A stretch of DNA of 47,076 nt from DAONJL01 sp035405645 [NCBI: bacterium]. Lineage in GTDB: Bacteria; JAGOBX01; DAONJL01. The position numbers were made by a program, and so were the translations under genes. Where the stretch lies: contig DAONJL010000001.1 in NCBI GenBank assembly GCA_035405645.1, positions 1,993 through 49,068 of the forward strand, written 5' to 3'. The notes beneath the pieces are model-generated. The model saw nothing but the letters and a program-made list of their open reading frames with translations. It did no database searches and was not told the DNA's origin. Below are positions 32,666 to 41,735 of the stretch, one piece after another (position 1 is the stretch's first letter; the number at the start of each line of letters is the position of its first letter).

Positions 32666-35057
32666 TTTTTATTTTTTGTGCTGAACTCATTAATAAATCA
32701 ATTTGTGCTTTTAATTTATTTATATATTCATTTTCAATCTCTGTTCTAATTTTCTTTTCACGTTTCTGAATTTCTTCTTCTATTTTTTGTTGTGCATTTT
32801 TCATTAACTGCTCTTTTGCATAAGCAAAATCGCGTTTCAATTCTTCTTCCATTAACTTCCTTTCACTCAATAATTGTGCCTGACATAATTCAATAAATTT
32901 TTGTTTTTCTATTTTTATTTGCGCTAAAGCACGCTGTTCTAATTTATTCTTACATTCCTGATATAATTGTTCTTCTATCTTTTTTTCTAATATCTTTTTT
33001 TCTGCTAATAATTTTTGCTGATACTCTTTTTCAAGTTCTTTTCGCCATTCTATTTCTAATAATCTTTTTTGTTCTTTTAATTTTTTTAATTCTTCTTCTC
33101 TTAATTTTTCTAATTCTCTATTTTGCAATTCTGTTATTCGATTATTTACTTCTTCTTCTAACCGCTTATTATATTTTTTATTAAAATCATCTTCCATTAT
33201 TTTACGCATATCTTCTAATGCATCCTGTAATTTATTTTCATATTCTTCTTTTAATGCTGCTTCTATTCTCTTATTTGCATTTTCCATACTGATTTGATAT
33301 TCAAGATTTATTCGTGCTTCTATATTTTTTTCTATCTGGTCTCTTTCTTTCTTTAACCTATCTTCAAATTCTTCTGTTAATTTTGATGTTATTTGTCGGA
33401 CTGTCTCTTCTCGCACATTCTGAATTTTTTCATTATATTCTTCTTCAAATTTTTTCTTTAATGTTAACCATATATTTTCTTTTATTTCCTTCCGTTCGGT
33501 TTCTATTGTTTCTAAATATTTTTTCTTATATTTCTCTTCTAATTCTTCTTCTTTTAATAAAATACTATGCTTTAATTTTTCTTCATATTCTTTTTGTAAT
33601 GCTTCCTTTATTCGTTCTTTTTCATTTTCAGTTTTTTCTCTATATTCTTGCTCAAATTGTTTGCTTAATTCAAGTTTTAATGAATGTTGTAATTGTTGTA
33701 ATCGATTTTCTAATTCTATCTTCTTTATATTATCATAATGTTTTTTTATCTCTTCTTCTTTTTGATTTAATCGCTTCTCATATTCATTTTCAAATTCTTT
33801 TAATAATCTTAATTCTATTTCTTTTTTCTCGTTTTCTAATTTTTCTTTATATAATGTCTTTAATTGTTCTTCTATAATTTGACGCTGATTTACTATCTCT
33901 TCACTTAATTTTTTCTCATACAATACTTCATACTTATTCTTTATACTTTCTCGTAAAATATTTTCGCGTTCTTCTAATTGTTTCTGATAATCAAGGCGTA
34001 ATTCATATTTTACATTTTGAAAATATTTTTCTTTTTCTTCTGCTAATTTTCGTTCATATTCTAATATTAAATCCTGTCTTATTTTTAATTGTAAATTCTG
34101 CTTTATATCTTCAATTTCTTTATTATATTTTTCTTTTAATGTTTTATTTATATTTTCAAATAGTTCTTTTTCTTTTTCAATTATATGTTGTTGAAATTTT
34201 TTCTCATATTCTAATTTTAATTCTTCTTCACAATCTCTTTTATATCTTTTTAAATTATTTTCAAATTCAATATTTAATATCTCTTTTTCTTTCTTTATTT
34301 TATCCTCAAATTCATTTTGAAATTGTTCTTTTAATTTTAATCTTATTAATTCTATTTCTCTGTTTAAATTATTATTATATTCTTTTTCTAAATTTTCTTT
34401 GTATTTCTTTATTTCATTTTCATTATTAACTAAATAAGAATATTCTTTTTCTTTTATTTTTTCCTCTAATTCTTTTTGATATTTCAATTCAATTTCTTTT
34501 AACTCTTTTTCATATTTCAATGATAATTCATTTTTTATATTTTTAATTTCTTCTTCCTTTTTATTTATCGCTTCTTCTATTTTTTTTGTAAATTCTTTTT
34601 CAAATTTTTCTTTCTCTTCTGATATTTTCTTTTCTATTTCTTCTATTTTATTTTTATTTTCTTCTTCATATTTTTTCTTTAATTCGTCAATCTCATTTTC
34701 TTTATTATGAATTTGAAAATCTAATTCTTTTTTTATTAATAATTTTTCTTCTTCTAATTTTTTTATTCGCTCTTCTAATTCTTTATTGCTCTCTTTATAT
34801 TTTGTTAATTCTGCTAATATCTTTTCATATAATTCTTTTACATTTTCTTCTTCTTTTTCTTCAATTTTTTCTTGAATTAAATCTGCAAGTGCCTGAACTT
34901 CACTTGCTGGTATCCATTGATTTGTTTTATCATTATGAATTAATGTCCGTTTTGTTATTCTATTTTTTAATTCATTTTTATTAAATGGTCCTAATACAAT
35001 TCTATCATTTACATCACATATATACCATCGTTCTTCTTTTGGTTTTTCAATTTCCAT
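32658..35057 (-). CDS. GYF-2 domain protein with giant 23-residue-repeat helix
   Basis: 799 residues, Lys/Glu-rich and almost entirely helical. Residues 8-55 form a GYF_2-like domain (RWYICDVNDRIVLGPF...IHNDKTNQWIPASEV), a module thought to bind peptides. After it comes a continuous charged helix. Inside it the motif [E/D]YxxKL recurs with exact 23-residue spacing at Y311, 334, 357, 380, 403, 426, (L)449 and 472, then at 541-564-587, 606-629 and 679-702-725. Intervals that break the rule are 15, 19, 27 or 31, that is 23 plus or minus multiples of 4. No membrane segment or signal peptide. AAAGGAG precedes the ATG, which overlaps lipA's end. The function is unknown; a filament or ruler-like scaffold is inference. 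Confidence 0.85.
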   Translation of the reverse strand: MEIEKPKEERWYICDVNDRIVLGPFNKNELKNRITKRTLIHNDKTNQWIPASEVQALADLIQEKIEEKEEENVKELYEKILAELTKYKESNKELEERIKKLEEEKLLIKKELDFQIHNKENEIDELKKKYEEENKNKIEEIEKKISEEKEKFEKEFTKKIEEAINKKEEEIKNIKNELSLKYEKELKEIELKYQKELEEKIKEKEYSYLVNNENEIKKYKENLEKEYNNNLNREIELIRLKLKEQFQNEFEDKIKKEKEILNIEFENNLKRYKRDCEEELKLEYEKKFQQHIIEKEKELFENINKTLKEKYNKEIEDIKQNLQLKIRQDLILEYERKLAEEKEKYFQNVKYELRLDYQKQLEERENILRESIKNKYEVLYEKKLSEEIVNQRQIIEEQLKTLYKEKLENEKKEIELRLLKEFENEYEKRLNQKEEEIKKHYDNIKKIELENRLQQLQHSLKLELSKQFEQEYREKTENEKERIKEALQKEYEEKLKHSILLKEEELEEKYKKKYLETIETERKEIKENIWLTLKKKFEEEYNEKIQNVREETVRQITSKLTEEFEDRLKKERDQIEKNIEARINLEYQISMENANKRIEAALKEEYENKLQDALEDMRKIMEDDFNKKYNKRLEEEVNNRITELQNRELEKLREEELKKLKEQKRLLEIEWRKELEKEYQQKLLAEKKILEKKIEEQLYQECKNKLEQRALAQIKIEKQKFIELCQAQLLSERKLMEEELKRDFAYAKEQLMKNAQQKIEEEIQKREKKIRTEIENEYINKLKAQIDLLMSSAQKIKNE

Positions 35058-35928
35058 ATATATTAAAATAAACTCCTTTTGAATTAAATGAACTTCTGAC
35101 TAATGGTGCACTTAAAACCGCTTTAAAACCATACTTTAAAGCATACTGTCTATATTCTTCAAATATGTCAGGATGAATAAAATCAATTACAGGATAATGT
35201 TTTTGTGTAGGAGATAAATATTGTCCTATTGTTAAAACTTCACAGCCAGTTTCTGCTATATCTTCTATTGTTTCTTTTACTTCTGTTTTTGTTTCGCCTA
35301 AACCAATAATTATTCCACTTTTAATTAATTGTCTTTTTCGATTTTTTCTTATTGTTGAAAGAAATTGTAAAGAATAATCATAATCAGCAGCAGGTCTTAA
35401 TTTTTGGAATAATCTTTTTGGTAATTCAATATTATGACCAATAACATCAACACCACTATCAATAAGTTCATTTATTTCAATATTTTTATTTTTAAAATCA
35501 GGTATTAAAACTTCAATTTTTGTTTTATTATACATCTTTATTTTTTTTATGCAATTTATAAAATGTTTAAACCCACCATCAGTTAAATCATCATTTGAAA
35601 CTGATGTTAACACAACATAATCCAAATTAAATTTATTTATTACAAAAGCCAAACGCTCTGCTTCATTAAAATCTATATTTTTTAACTTATTTCTTTTTTT
35701 TATGTTACAATAAAAACAATTCCTCGTGCACTCTCTTCCACAAATTAAAAAAGAAAATTCCTTTTTTGACCAACAAAAATATCTGTTCGGGCATAAACCA
35801 GCACTGCATATTGTTTCTATTCCTAATATTGAAAAAATTTTTTTTATATATAAATAATTCTGGTCATTAAAATCAACCAATGAATGTATCCATTCAGGTA
35901 ATTTCTTCTTTTTTTTTAATTTTACCAT
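35047..35928 (-). CDS. lipA: Lipoyl synthase
   Basis: 293 residues, normal. LipA is a radical SAM enzyme with two [4Fe-4S] clusters that inserts sulfur at C6 and C8 of protein-bound octanoate. The auxiliary cluster motif CSAGLCPNRYFC (C-x4-C-x5-C) is followed by the SAM cluster motif CTRNCFYC (CxxxCxxC), and the C-terminal Arg-Ser-Ser segment VRSSFNSKG provides the conserved serine ligand. Also seen: VVLTSVSNDDLTDGG and IIGLGETKTEVKETI. Neither LipB nor a lipoyl-dependent dehydrogenase is nearby. It lies between fatty-acid genes and the coiled-coil gene, consistent with octanoyl-ACP being its precursor source. Confidence 0.96.
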   Translation of the reverse strand: MVKLKKKKKLPEWIHSLVDFNDQNYLYIKKIFSILGIETICSAGLCPNRYFCWSKKEFSFLICGRECTRNCFYCNIKKRNKLKNIDFNEAERLAFVINKFNLDYVVLTSVSNDDLTDGGFKHFINCIKKIKMYNKTKIEVLIPDFKNKNIEINELIDSGVDVIGHNIELPKRLFQKLRPAADYDYSLQFLSTIRKNRKRQLIKSGIIIGLGETKTEVKETIEDIAETGCEVLTIGQYLSPTQKHYPVIDFIHPDIFEEYRQYALKYGFKAVLSAPLVRSSFNSKGVYFNIYGN

Positions 35929-35987
35929 AAATTATTTTTTATAAAAAAGTCAAGATAAAATTATTAAAAATTTTTTCACAATTTTTT

Positions 35988-36734
35988 TTACATAACCATA
36001 CCACCATCAACATTTATAACCTGTCCTGTTATATATGAAGCCTCATCAGAAAGCAGGAATTTTACTGCATTTGCAACATCTTCTGGTTGACCAAATTTTT
36101 TCAATGGTATATTATTCAACATATTTTGTTTTATTTGTTCTGGTAATACATCAGTCATAGCAGTCTGAATAAAACCTGGTGCAATTGCATTTACAGTTAT
36201 ATTTTTTCCTGCAAATTCTTTTGCTATACTTTTTGTTAAACCTATTATTCCTGCTTTTGATGCTGAATAATTTGTCTGGCCTGCATTACCAATTAAACCA
36301 ATAATAGAACTAATATTAACAATACGACCAAATTTTTCTTTTGACATTCGTCTAATTACTGCTTTAATACAATTAAATGTTCCTGTTAAATTTACATTTA
36401 ATACTGCATTCCAATCATCTATTGACATTTTAAAAAGCAGATTATCGCGTGTAATTCCAGCATTATTAACTAAAAAATGAATAACAGAAAATTCATTAAA
36501 AATATTTTCAAAAACTTTTTCTGTTTCTGAAAAATCAGAAATATTTACTTTATAAAATTTTGTTTTTACATTATATTTTTCATTTATTTCTTTTGCTGCT
36601 AACTGCCCTTTTTCTTCATTCATATCAAGGATTATTACATTAGCACCATTCTCAGCTAATTTATTGCATATTGCTTTACCTATTCCTTGCGCACCACCAG
36701 TAACAACACCATTTTTCCCTTCAAATATTTTCAT
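35988..36734 (-). CDS. fabG: 3-oxoacyl-ACP reductase
   Basis: 248 residues, typical FabG, which reduces beta-ketoacyl-ACP with NADPH. The cofactor motif GGAQGIGKAI is at residues 13-22, NNAGIT at 90-95, and the catalytic Ser143, Tyr156 and Lys160 are in ISSIIG and QTNYSASKAG. The C-terminus YITGQVINVDGGMVM is diagnostic. GGGGGA precedes the ATG. It follows fabH by 17 bases in a plsX-fabH-fabG operon. No fabD, acpP or fabF is in the window. Confidence 0.95.
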   Translation of the reverse strand: MKIFEGKNGVVTGGAQGIGKAICNKLAENGANVIILDMNEEKGQLAAKEINEKYNVKTKFYKVNISDFSETEKVFENIFNEFSVIHFLVNNAGITRDNLLFKMSIDDWNAVLNVNLTGTFNCIKAVIRRMSKEKFGRIVNISSIIGLIGNAGQTNYSASKAGIIGLTKSIAKEFAGKNITVNAIAPGFIQTAMTDVLPEQIKQNMLNNIPLKKFGQPEDVANAVKFLLSDEASYITGQVINVDGGMVM

Positions 36735-36751
36735 CTCTAAATCCCCCTTTT

Positions 36752-37738
36752 TTAAAATCTTAATAAAACCGCACCATAAGTAACACCGCCGCCAATTGCT
36801 GTTAATGCGAGTATGTTATTTCTTTTATATCTATTTTCAGAAAGTGCTGTATCAAGTGCAAGTGGTATTGTTGCAGCTGATGTATTGCCAAATCTCTCTA
36901 AATTCACATATATTTTTTCTTCTGGTAAATTTAATCTCTTGCCAACTGAATCAATTATTCTTTTATTTGCTTGATGGCAAATTAAAAGGTCAATATCAGA
37001 TGAATTCATATTTGCAGCTTTTAAAACTTTTTCAACACTTAATGGCATATATATAAGTGCAGATTTAAATACTTCTTTGCCTTCCATATAAATATAAGAT
37101 TTATAATTTGCTCTGTCATCATTTAGACCTGGATAAAGCGAACCAGAATGCTCAATTTTTAATAAGTCTTTTAATGAACCATCAGCTCCCATATAAATAC
37201 TAAATACACAGGAATCTTCATTTTCTGGTGTTTCAGAAAGAACAATTGCTGACGCAGCATCACCAAATAAAACACAGGTATTCCTATCATTCCAATCCAT
37301 TATTCTCGTTAATAAATCAACTCCAATGATAAGAATATTTTTATATATTTTAGAAGTTATGAAAGAAACAGCAGTATTAAATGCATAAATAAAACCAGAG
37401 CAAGCAGCAAGTATATCAAATCCTGGTGTTTCTGTTAAACCTAATTTATTTTGTACAATACAGGCAGTAGAAGGAAAAATCATATCAGGTGTTGATGTTG
37501 CGACAATAATTAAATCTATATCTTCTTTTTTAATTCCACTATTCTTTATTGCTTTTTCTGCTGCTCGTGTAGCAAGGTCTGATGCTGCTTCTTCTTTTGC
37601 TGCAATATGGCGTTCCTTTATTCCTGTCCTTGTTATTATCCATTCATCTGTTGTATCAATTAATTTTTCCCAATCAAAATTTGTCATTACTTTTTCTGGG
37701 ACATAAGAACCTATTCCTGATATTTTTACTCTATACAT
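36752..37738 (-). CDS. fabH: 3-oxoacyl-ACP synthase III
   Basis: 328 residues, standard FabH, which starts fatty-acid chains by condensing acetyl-CoA (or a branched acyl-CoA) with malonyl-ACP. The catalytic triad is C113 (AACSGF), H255 (CHQANKR) and N285 (FGNTSAA). Other motifs: DEWIITRTGIKERHIA and the end IGGGVTYGAVLLRF. GGAG is found upstream, and the ATG overlaps the plsX stop by eight bases. Between plsX and fabG, in the classic order. Confidence 0.96.
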   Translation of the reverse strand: MYRVKISGIGSYVPEKVMTNFDWEKLIDTTDEWIITRTGIKERHIAAKEEAASDLATRAAEKAIKNSGIKKEDIDLIIVATSTPDMIFPSTACIVQNKLGLTETPGFDILAACSGFIYAFNTAVSFITSKIYKNILIIGVDLLTRIMDWNDRNTCVLFGDAASAIVLSETPENEDSCVFSIYMGADGSLKDLLKIEHSGSLYPGLNDDRANYKSYIYMEGKEVFKSALIYMPLSVEKVLKAANMNSSDIDLLICHQANKRIIDSVGKRLNLPEEKIYVNLERFGNTSAATIPLALDTALSENRYKRNNILALTAIGGGVTYGAVLLRF

Positions 37739-38762
37739 TATTTAATGCTCCATTCAATATTTCTTTATTTAAAATTTCTTTTATTTGCTTCAAACCTTCT
37801 CTTTCAATAAATCTACTTGCTGTTAGTATTGCGCTTTTTATTGCTGTTGCATTTGAAGAACCATGACACTTTATACAATACCCATTAACTCCTAATAATG
37901 GTGCTCCACCATATTCTTCTGATAAAATTTTTCGTCTTAATTTTTTTAATTCTGGTTTTATTATAAATGTTCCTATCTTACTTCTGATACTGCTTAATAA
38001 ATAATCTTTCAAATATTTTGTAATTGTTCTTGCAACCTGCTCTGAAATTTTTAATACAATATTTCCAACAAATCCATCACATACAATTACATCAGCAGTT
38101 CCTTTAAATACATCTGTTCCTTCAATATTCCCAATAAAATTCAAATTAGATTTTTTTAATAATTCAAAAACCTGTTTTGTAATTTCATTTCCTTTATATG
38201 CTTCAGTACCTATACTTAATAATCCTATCTTTGGTTTTGCTTTATCAAAAATAAATTGAGAATAAACAGAACCCATTAAAGCAAATTGAAATAAATGTTT
38301 TGGTTTACAATCTACATTAGCACCTGAATCAATTAATATTGTTGCTTCATTATTATCATTTGGTAGAAGAGTGGCAATAGCAGGTCGTTCAAGTCCTTCT
38401 ATTAAACCTAATTTTTTTATTGCTGTTACCATAAATGCACCTGTATTGCCTGCTGATATAAATGCTGCAGCTTTTTGTTTTGCTAATAATTCAAGACCAT
38501 TTGCTAATGAAGAATCAGTTTTTTTTCTCAAACTTTCAATTGGCTGGTCTTCCATTGTAACAAATTGCGAAGAGTGCTCTATTTCAATTTTTTTAAACAA
38601 TTTTTTTTTAAAATAAAAACTATCTAATATATGTTTAATAATTTTTTCATCACCAACAAGAATTATATTATCGTCAATAAAATGTAATGCCTCTAATACT
38701 CCTTCAATTATTGTCTTTTCACCATTATCAGCACCCATTATATCAACTGCAATTAAAGGCAT
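37731..38762 (-). CDS. plsX: Phosphate acyltransferase PlsX
   Basis: 343 residues, typical PlsX, which turns acyl-ACP into acyl-phosphate for the first step of phospholipid synthesis by PlsY. Motifs: IAVDIMGADNGEKTIIEG at the start, GNTGAFMVTAIKKLG, RPAIATLLPN, LLSIGTEAYKGNE and VCDGFVGNIVLKISE, then EYGGAPLLGVNG. AAGGAG lies before the ATG. It lies between rpmF and fabH as in many bacteria. Confidence 0.96.
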   Translation of the reverse strand: MPLIAVDIMGADNGEKTIIEGVLEALHFIDDNIILVGDEKIIKHILDSFYFKKKLFKKIEIEHSSQFVTMEDQPIESLRKKTDSSLANGLELLAKQKAAAFISAGNTGAFMVTAIKKLGLIEGLERPAIATLLPNDNNEATILIDSGANVDCKPKHLFQFALMGSVYSQFIFDKAKPKIGLLSIGTEAYKGNEITKQVFELLKKSNLNFIGNIEGTDVFKGTADVIVCDGFVGNIVLKISEQVARTITKYLKDYLLSSIRSKIGTFIIKPELKKLRRKILSEEYGGAPLLGVNGYCIKCHGSSNATAIKSAILTASRFIEREGLKQIKEILNKEILNGALNNV

Positions 38763-38768
38763 AATGAT

Positions 38769-38999
38769 TTACTCCTTATCTTTTTTCTCTTCACCTTCTT
38801 TTTTCTCTTTTTTTTCTGTCTTTTCAATTATTAACTCAACCTTTTTACCTTTATAATAACCACAATTTGGACAAACTTGATGTGGTTGTTTCATTGTTCC
38901 ACAATTACTGCAAGGTGCTAAATTCACATCTTTAATTTTATAACTTGCGCGTCTTAATCGGCCTCTTGATTTTGATGGTTTATATTTTGGTAATGCCAT
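38769..38999 (-). CDS. rpmF: 50S ribosomal protein L32 (zinc-binding type)
   Basis: 76 residues, a little longer than usual because of a Lys/Glu-rich C-terminal tail. MALPKYKPSKSRGRLRRA is diagnostic of bL32, and CSNCGTMKQPHQVCPNCG holds the four zinc ligands. GGAGG precedes the ATG, inside the end of the yceD gene (20-base overlap). The yceD-rpmF-plsX order ties ribosome and lipid synthesis genes, as in many bacteria. Confidence 0.96.
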   Translation of the reverse strand: MALPKYKPSKSRGRLRRASYKIKDVNLAPCSNCGTMKQPHQVCPNCGYYKGKKVELIIEKTEKKEKKEGEEKKDKE

Positions 39000-39537
39000 C
39001 TTGAACCTCCTTAATTTTTTTTGCTTCTTTTAATTTTGATAAAATTAAATTTCCTAAATTATTTTTATCCATTATTTTTTCCTTACATTTACATTCTTCT
39101 TTATTTAAATTTGCTCCACAGCCTGCACACAATCCTGCACAATCATTTTTACAAATCCCATAATATGGTATATTTAATATTATAAATTGCCGTATATCAT
39201 CTGTTATATCAATTGTATGTTCCTTAAAATAACTAAAATATTGTTCTACATCATCATCAATTATTTCTTCCTTATTTATATACACTATTTTAATTATATC
39301 TTCAATATCATAATCGTATTCTTCCAGGCATTTTACACATTCTAATTTTACTCTTGTTTTTAATTCTGCTTCCATTAAATAATTATCTTTACTTTTTGTT
39401 ATTTTACCTTTTACTTTTAATGAACCATTAAAATTTATATCATCATTTTCAATTGGTATTTCTTCTTTTTCAAAAAAAAAGTCAAAGTTAATTACATTAA
39501 CTTTGCCTAACATTAAATTAATAATATTTATCTTCAT
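38980..39537 (-). CDS. YceD/DUF177 family protein
   Basis: 185 residues. The family hallmark is the strand pattern LKVKGKITKSKDNYLMEAELKTRVKLECVKCLEEY, followed by a Cys-rich C-terminal cluster CKNDCAGLCAGCGANLNKEECKC that could bind a metal. DUF177 proteins nearly always precede rpmF; the E. coli and plant members are implicated in 23S rRNA accumulation. The start is ATG 39537 with only GAG near it. No strong promoter is seen in the 116-base gap to the preceding ATPase gene, which contains only weak matches. Confidence 0.88.
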   Translation of the reverse strand: MKINIINLMLGKVNVINFDFFFEKEEIPIENDDINFNGSLKVKGKITKSKDNYLMEAELKTRVKLECVKCLEEYDYDIEDIIKIVYINKEEIIDDDVEQYFSYFKEHTIDITDDIRQFIILNIPYYGICKNDCAGLCAGCGANLNKEECKCKEKIMDKNNLGNLILSKLKEAKKIKEVQDGITKI

Positions 39538-39653
39538 TCTCTTAACTCTTTTTCTTTTTTAAATTTCACTTTTTTAATTTAATTTTTTATAAAATGCAAG
39601 AAAAAAATTTTATGAAATAAATTTATAAATCTATAAATATTAACTCCCCTTTT

Positions 39654-40355
39654 TTATATTATTTCTTCTAAATTTATTTCATTTAATTCTGGAACATAAC
39701 CTTTTGTTATTCGTATAATCTCACTATCTTTTAAATAAATTATTTTATCACATTTATTCTGTAATATTCTTTGTAGATTTGTTGCAAAAATTATTGTACT
39801 TTCTTTTTTTAATTTTAATTCATATAAATACATCATTATTTTTTGTTCGTCATTTTCTGATAATCCTGCTGTTGCCTCATCTAATAATATTAGTTCTGGT
39901 TCTGTTATTATTGCTCGACAAATTAAAGTTTTTATTCTTTCACTATTACTTATTTCATTATATTTTTTTTCATAAATTTTTGTTAATTCAAATTTTTCAA
40001 GTAAATTCTCTATTTTTTCTTTTCGTTCTTTCTTTTTTATTTTATTTAATTTTAATGGAAATTCTAAATTTTCATAAACATTTCTATCTTTTAAAATTTT
40101 TAATTCATCTGAAAAAAAACCTATATTTTTCCTATAATTTTGCATTTTTCTAAAATTATAATTATTTATATTTTCATCTTTTACCAGTATTAAACCACTA
40201 TCTGGTTTTTCAATTAAATATATTAATTTTAATATTGTTGATTTACCATAACTACCTGTTATAAAAACAAATTCGCTTTTATTTATCTCAAAATTTATAT
40301 CATTTAATATTTTATTGTTTTTATATTCTTTACAAACATTTATAAATTTTATCAT
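39654..40355 (-). CDS. Degenerate FtsE-like ABC ATPase
   Basis: 233 residues, resembling FtsE over its whole length (for example FVFITG, KLIYLIEKPDSG and KDRNVYENLEFPLKL). Its nucleotide-binding motifs are altered: Walker A is GSYGKST (34-40), two residues shorter than GxxxxGKST; the Q-loop Gln is Asp83 (GFFSDEL); the signature LSGGE is ISNSE (135-139); the H-loop His is Asn193 (FATNLQR). Only Walker B LILLDE (155-160) looks normal. So it may not hydrolyse ATP normally. It overlaps radA by ATGA. No ftsX or other permease is adjacent; the upstream mce gene suggests a lipid-transport link, but FtsE similarity is closer than MlaF. Confidence 0.8.
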   Translation of the reverse strand: MIKFINVCKEYKNNKILNDINFEINKSEFVFITGSYGKSTILKLIYLIEKPDSGLILVKDENINNYNFRKMQNYRKNIGFFSDELKILKDRNVYENLEFPLKLNKIKKKERKEKIENLLEKFELTKIYEKKYNEISNSERIKTLICRAIITEPELILLDEATAGLSENDEQKIMMYLYELKLKKESTIIFATNLQRILQNKCDKIIYLKDSEIIRITKGYVPELNEINLEEII

Positions 40356-41728
40356 AAATATTTCAAGACTTCTTTTAATTCTTTTATTGGAATAATTTTT
40401 ACTTCATTATTTAATTTTATTTTTTTTACAATATTGTAATTTGAGGATGGAATAAAAATATTTTTAAAACCAGAATTAACAAATTCAAGTATTCTCATAT
40501 TAATGTTTGATACACTTCTTACTTCACCACCAAGTCCTAATTCACCTAAGAAAGCAAAATCACTTTTTATTATTATGTTTTTGTAATTAGAAAAAATTGC
40601 TATTGCCACACTTAAATCAATACCAGTATCATCAATATTTATACCACCAACAATATTTAAAAATACATCATTATAACCTAAATTTATATTCAATCTTTTT
40701 TCTAATATTGCAATTATTAATAATAATCTATTTAAATTAAGACCAGTTGCTAAACGGCGAGGATTTGGAAAATTTGTTGTTGTTACCAATGCTTGAACTT
40801 CAATTATTATTGGTCTTGTGCCTTCTATTGTTGCTGTTATTGTTGAACCTGAAATATTTGTTAAGCGTTCTGATAAAAAATAAATTGCAGGATTATCAAC
40901 TTCTATTAAACCCTGTGCTGTCATTTCAAATAATCCAATTTCATTTGTTGGTCCAAATCTATTTTTTATTGTTCTTAATATTCTGTATGATGTTGTCCGT
41001 TCACCTTCAAAATATAAAACTGTATCAACCATATGTTCAAGTAATCTTGGACCTGCTATTTCTCCGCCTTTTGTTAAATGACCAATAATTAAAACTGTTA
41101 TATTTAATAATTTTGCTAAATTCAATAATTTATATGTGCATTCTCTTATTTGTGAAATTGTTCCTGCTACAAATGAAAATTCTGAATCATATATAGTTTG
41201 TATTGAATCAACTACTACAAATTCTGGTTTTATTAATTTAATATTCTCTATTAATGTATTTATTTCTGTTTCATTATATAAAATCAAATTTTCTGGATTA
41301 TATATTTTTTTTAATCTGCTTGCTCTATTTTTTATTTGCATTATTCCTTCTTCGCCTGATGAATACAAAACTTTATAATTTTTTGAAATGTAATTAAATG
41401 ACTGTAAAATAATTGTTGATTTACCTATACCAGGTGCACCACCAAGCAAAACAATTGAACCTTTTACAAAACCGCCGCCAAGTACTCTATCAAATTCTTT
41501 TGAACCAGAAGAGACTCTTTCTATTGCATCGTTTTTTATATCTGAAATTTTAATTGGCTTATTATTTACATTTTCCTGTACACTTAAATGTGCTCTTATA
41601 TCTTTCTTATCTTTTATTATTTTATATTCTTCAAAACTATTAAATTGTTGACATTCAGGGCATTTACCAAGCCAATTTATTGAGATGTATCCACAATTTT
41701 GACATTGATATTGTGTTCTTACTTTCAT
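40352..41728 (-). CDS. radA: DNA repair protein RadA/Sms
   Basis: 458 residues, typical RadA, a RecA-like helicase in recombination branch migration. N-terminal zinc finger C9, C12, C23, C26 (CQNCGYISINWLGKCPEC), Walker A GGAPGIGKST (96-105), Walker B VVVDSIQTIY, the RadA-specific KNRFG (255-259) and a C-terminal Lon-protease-like domain (YNDVFLNIVGGINIDDTGIDLSVAIAIFSNY). All elements intact. It lies between mce and the ATPase gene and may be only a fellow traveller in the operon. Confidence 0.96.
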   Translation of the reverse strand: MKVRTQYQCQNCGYISINWLGKCPECQQFNSFEEYKIIKDKKDIRAHLSVQENVNNKPIKISDIKNDAIERVSSGSKEFDRVLGGGFVKGSIVLLGGAPGIGKSTIILQSFNYISKNYKVLYSSGEEGIMQIKNRASRLKKIYNPENLILYNETEINTLIENIKLIKPEFVVVDSIQTIYDSEFSFVAGTISQIRECTYKLLNLAKLLNITVLIIGHLTKGGEIAGPRLLEHMVDTVLYFEGERTTSYRILRTIKNRFGPTNEIGLFEMTAQGLIEVDNPAIYFLSERLTNISGSTITATIEGTRPIIIEVQALVTTTNFPNPRRLATGLNLNRLLLIIAILEKRLNINLGYNDVFLNIVGGINIDDTGIDLSVAIAIFSNYKNIIIKSDFAFLGELGLGGEVRSVSNINMRILEFVNSGFKNIFIPSSNYNIVKKIKLNNEVKIIPIKELKEVLKYL

Positions 41729-41735
41729 TTATTTT

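Noticed and set aside
33314-33877. Long plus-strand open frame opposite the coiled-coil gene (187 codons, hydrophobic)
   Set aside because: It is the antisense of a Lys/Glu-rich frame, which reads as Leu/Phe/Ser-rich. It has no ribosome site and lies wholly inside a much longer supported gene.
35928-35953. TTGACT upstream of lipA as a promoter
   Set aside because: It lies only 19 bases before the lipA ATG, so the transcript would start inside the gene, and the base at the proper distance is a poor -10 box.
39538-39653. Possible yceD-rpmF promoter (TTGCAT-N17-TAAAAA)
   Set aside because: Only three of six -35 and four of six -10 bases match; in such AT-rich DNA this is expected by chance.
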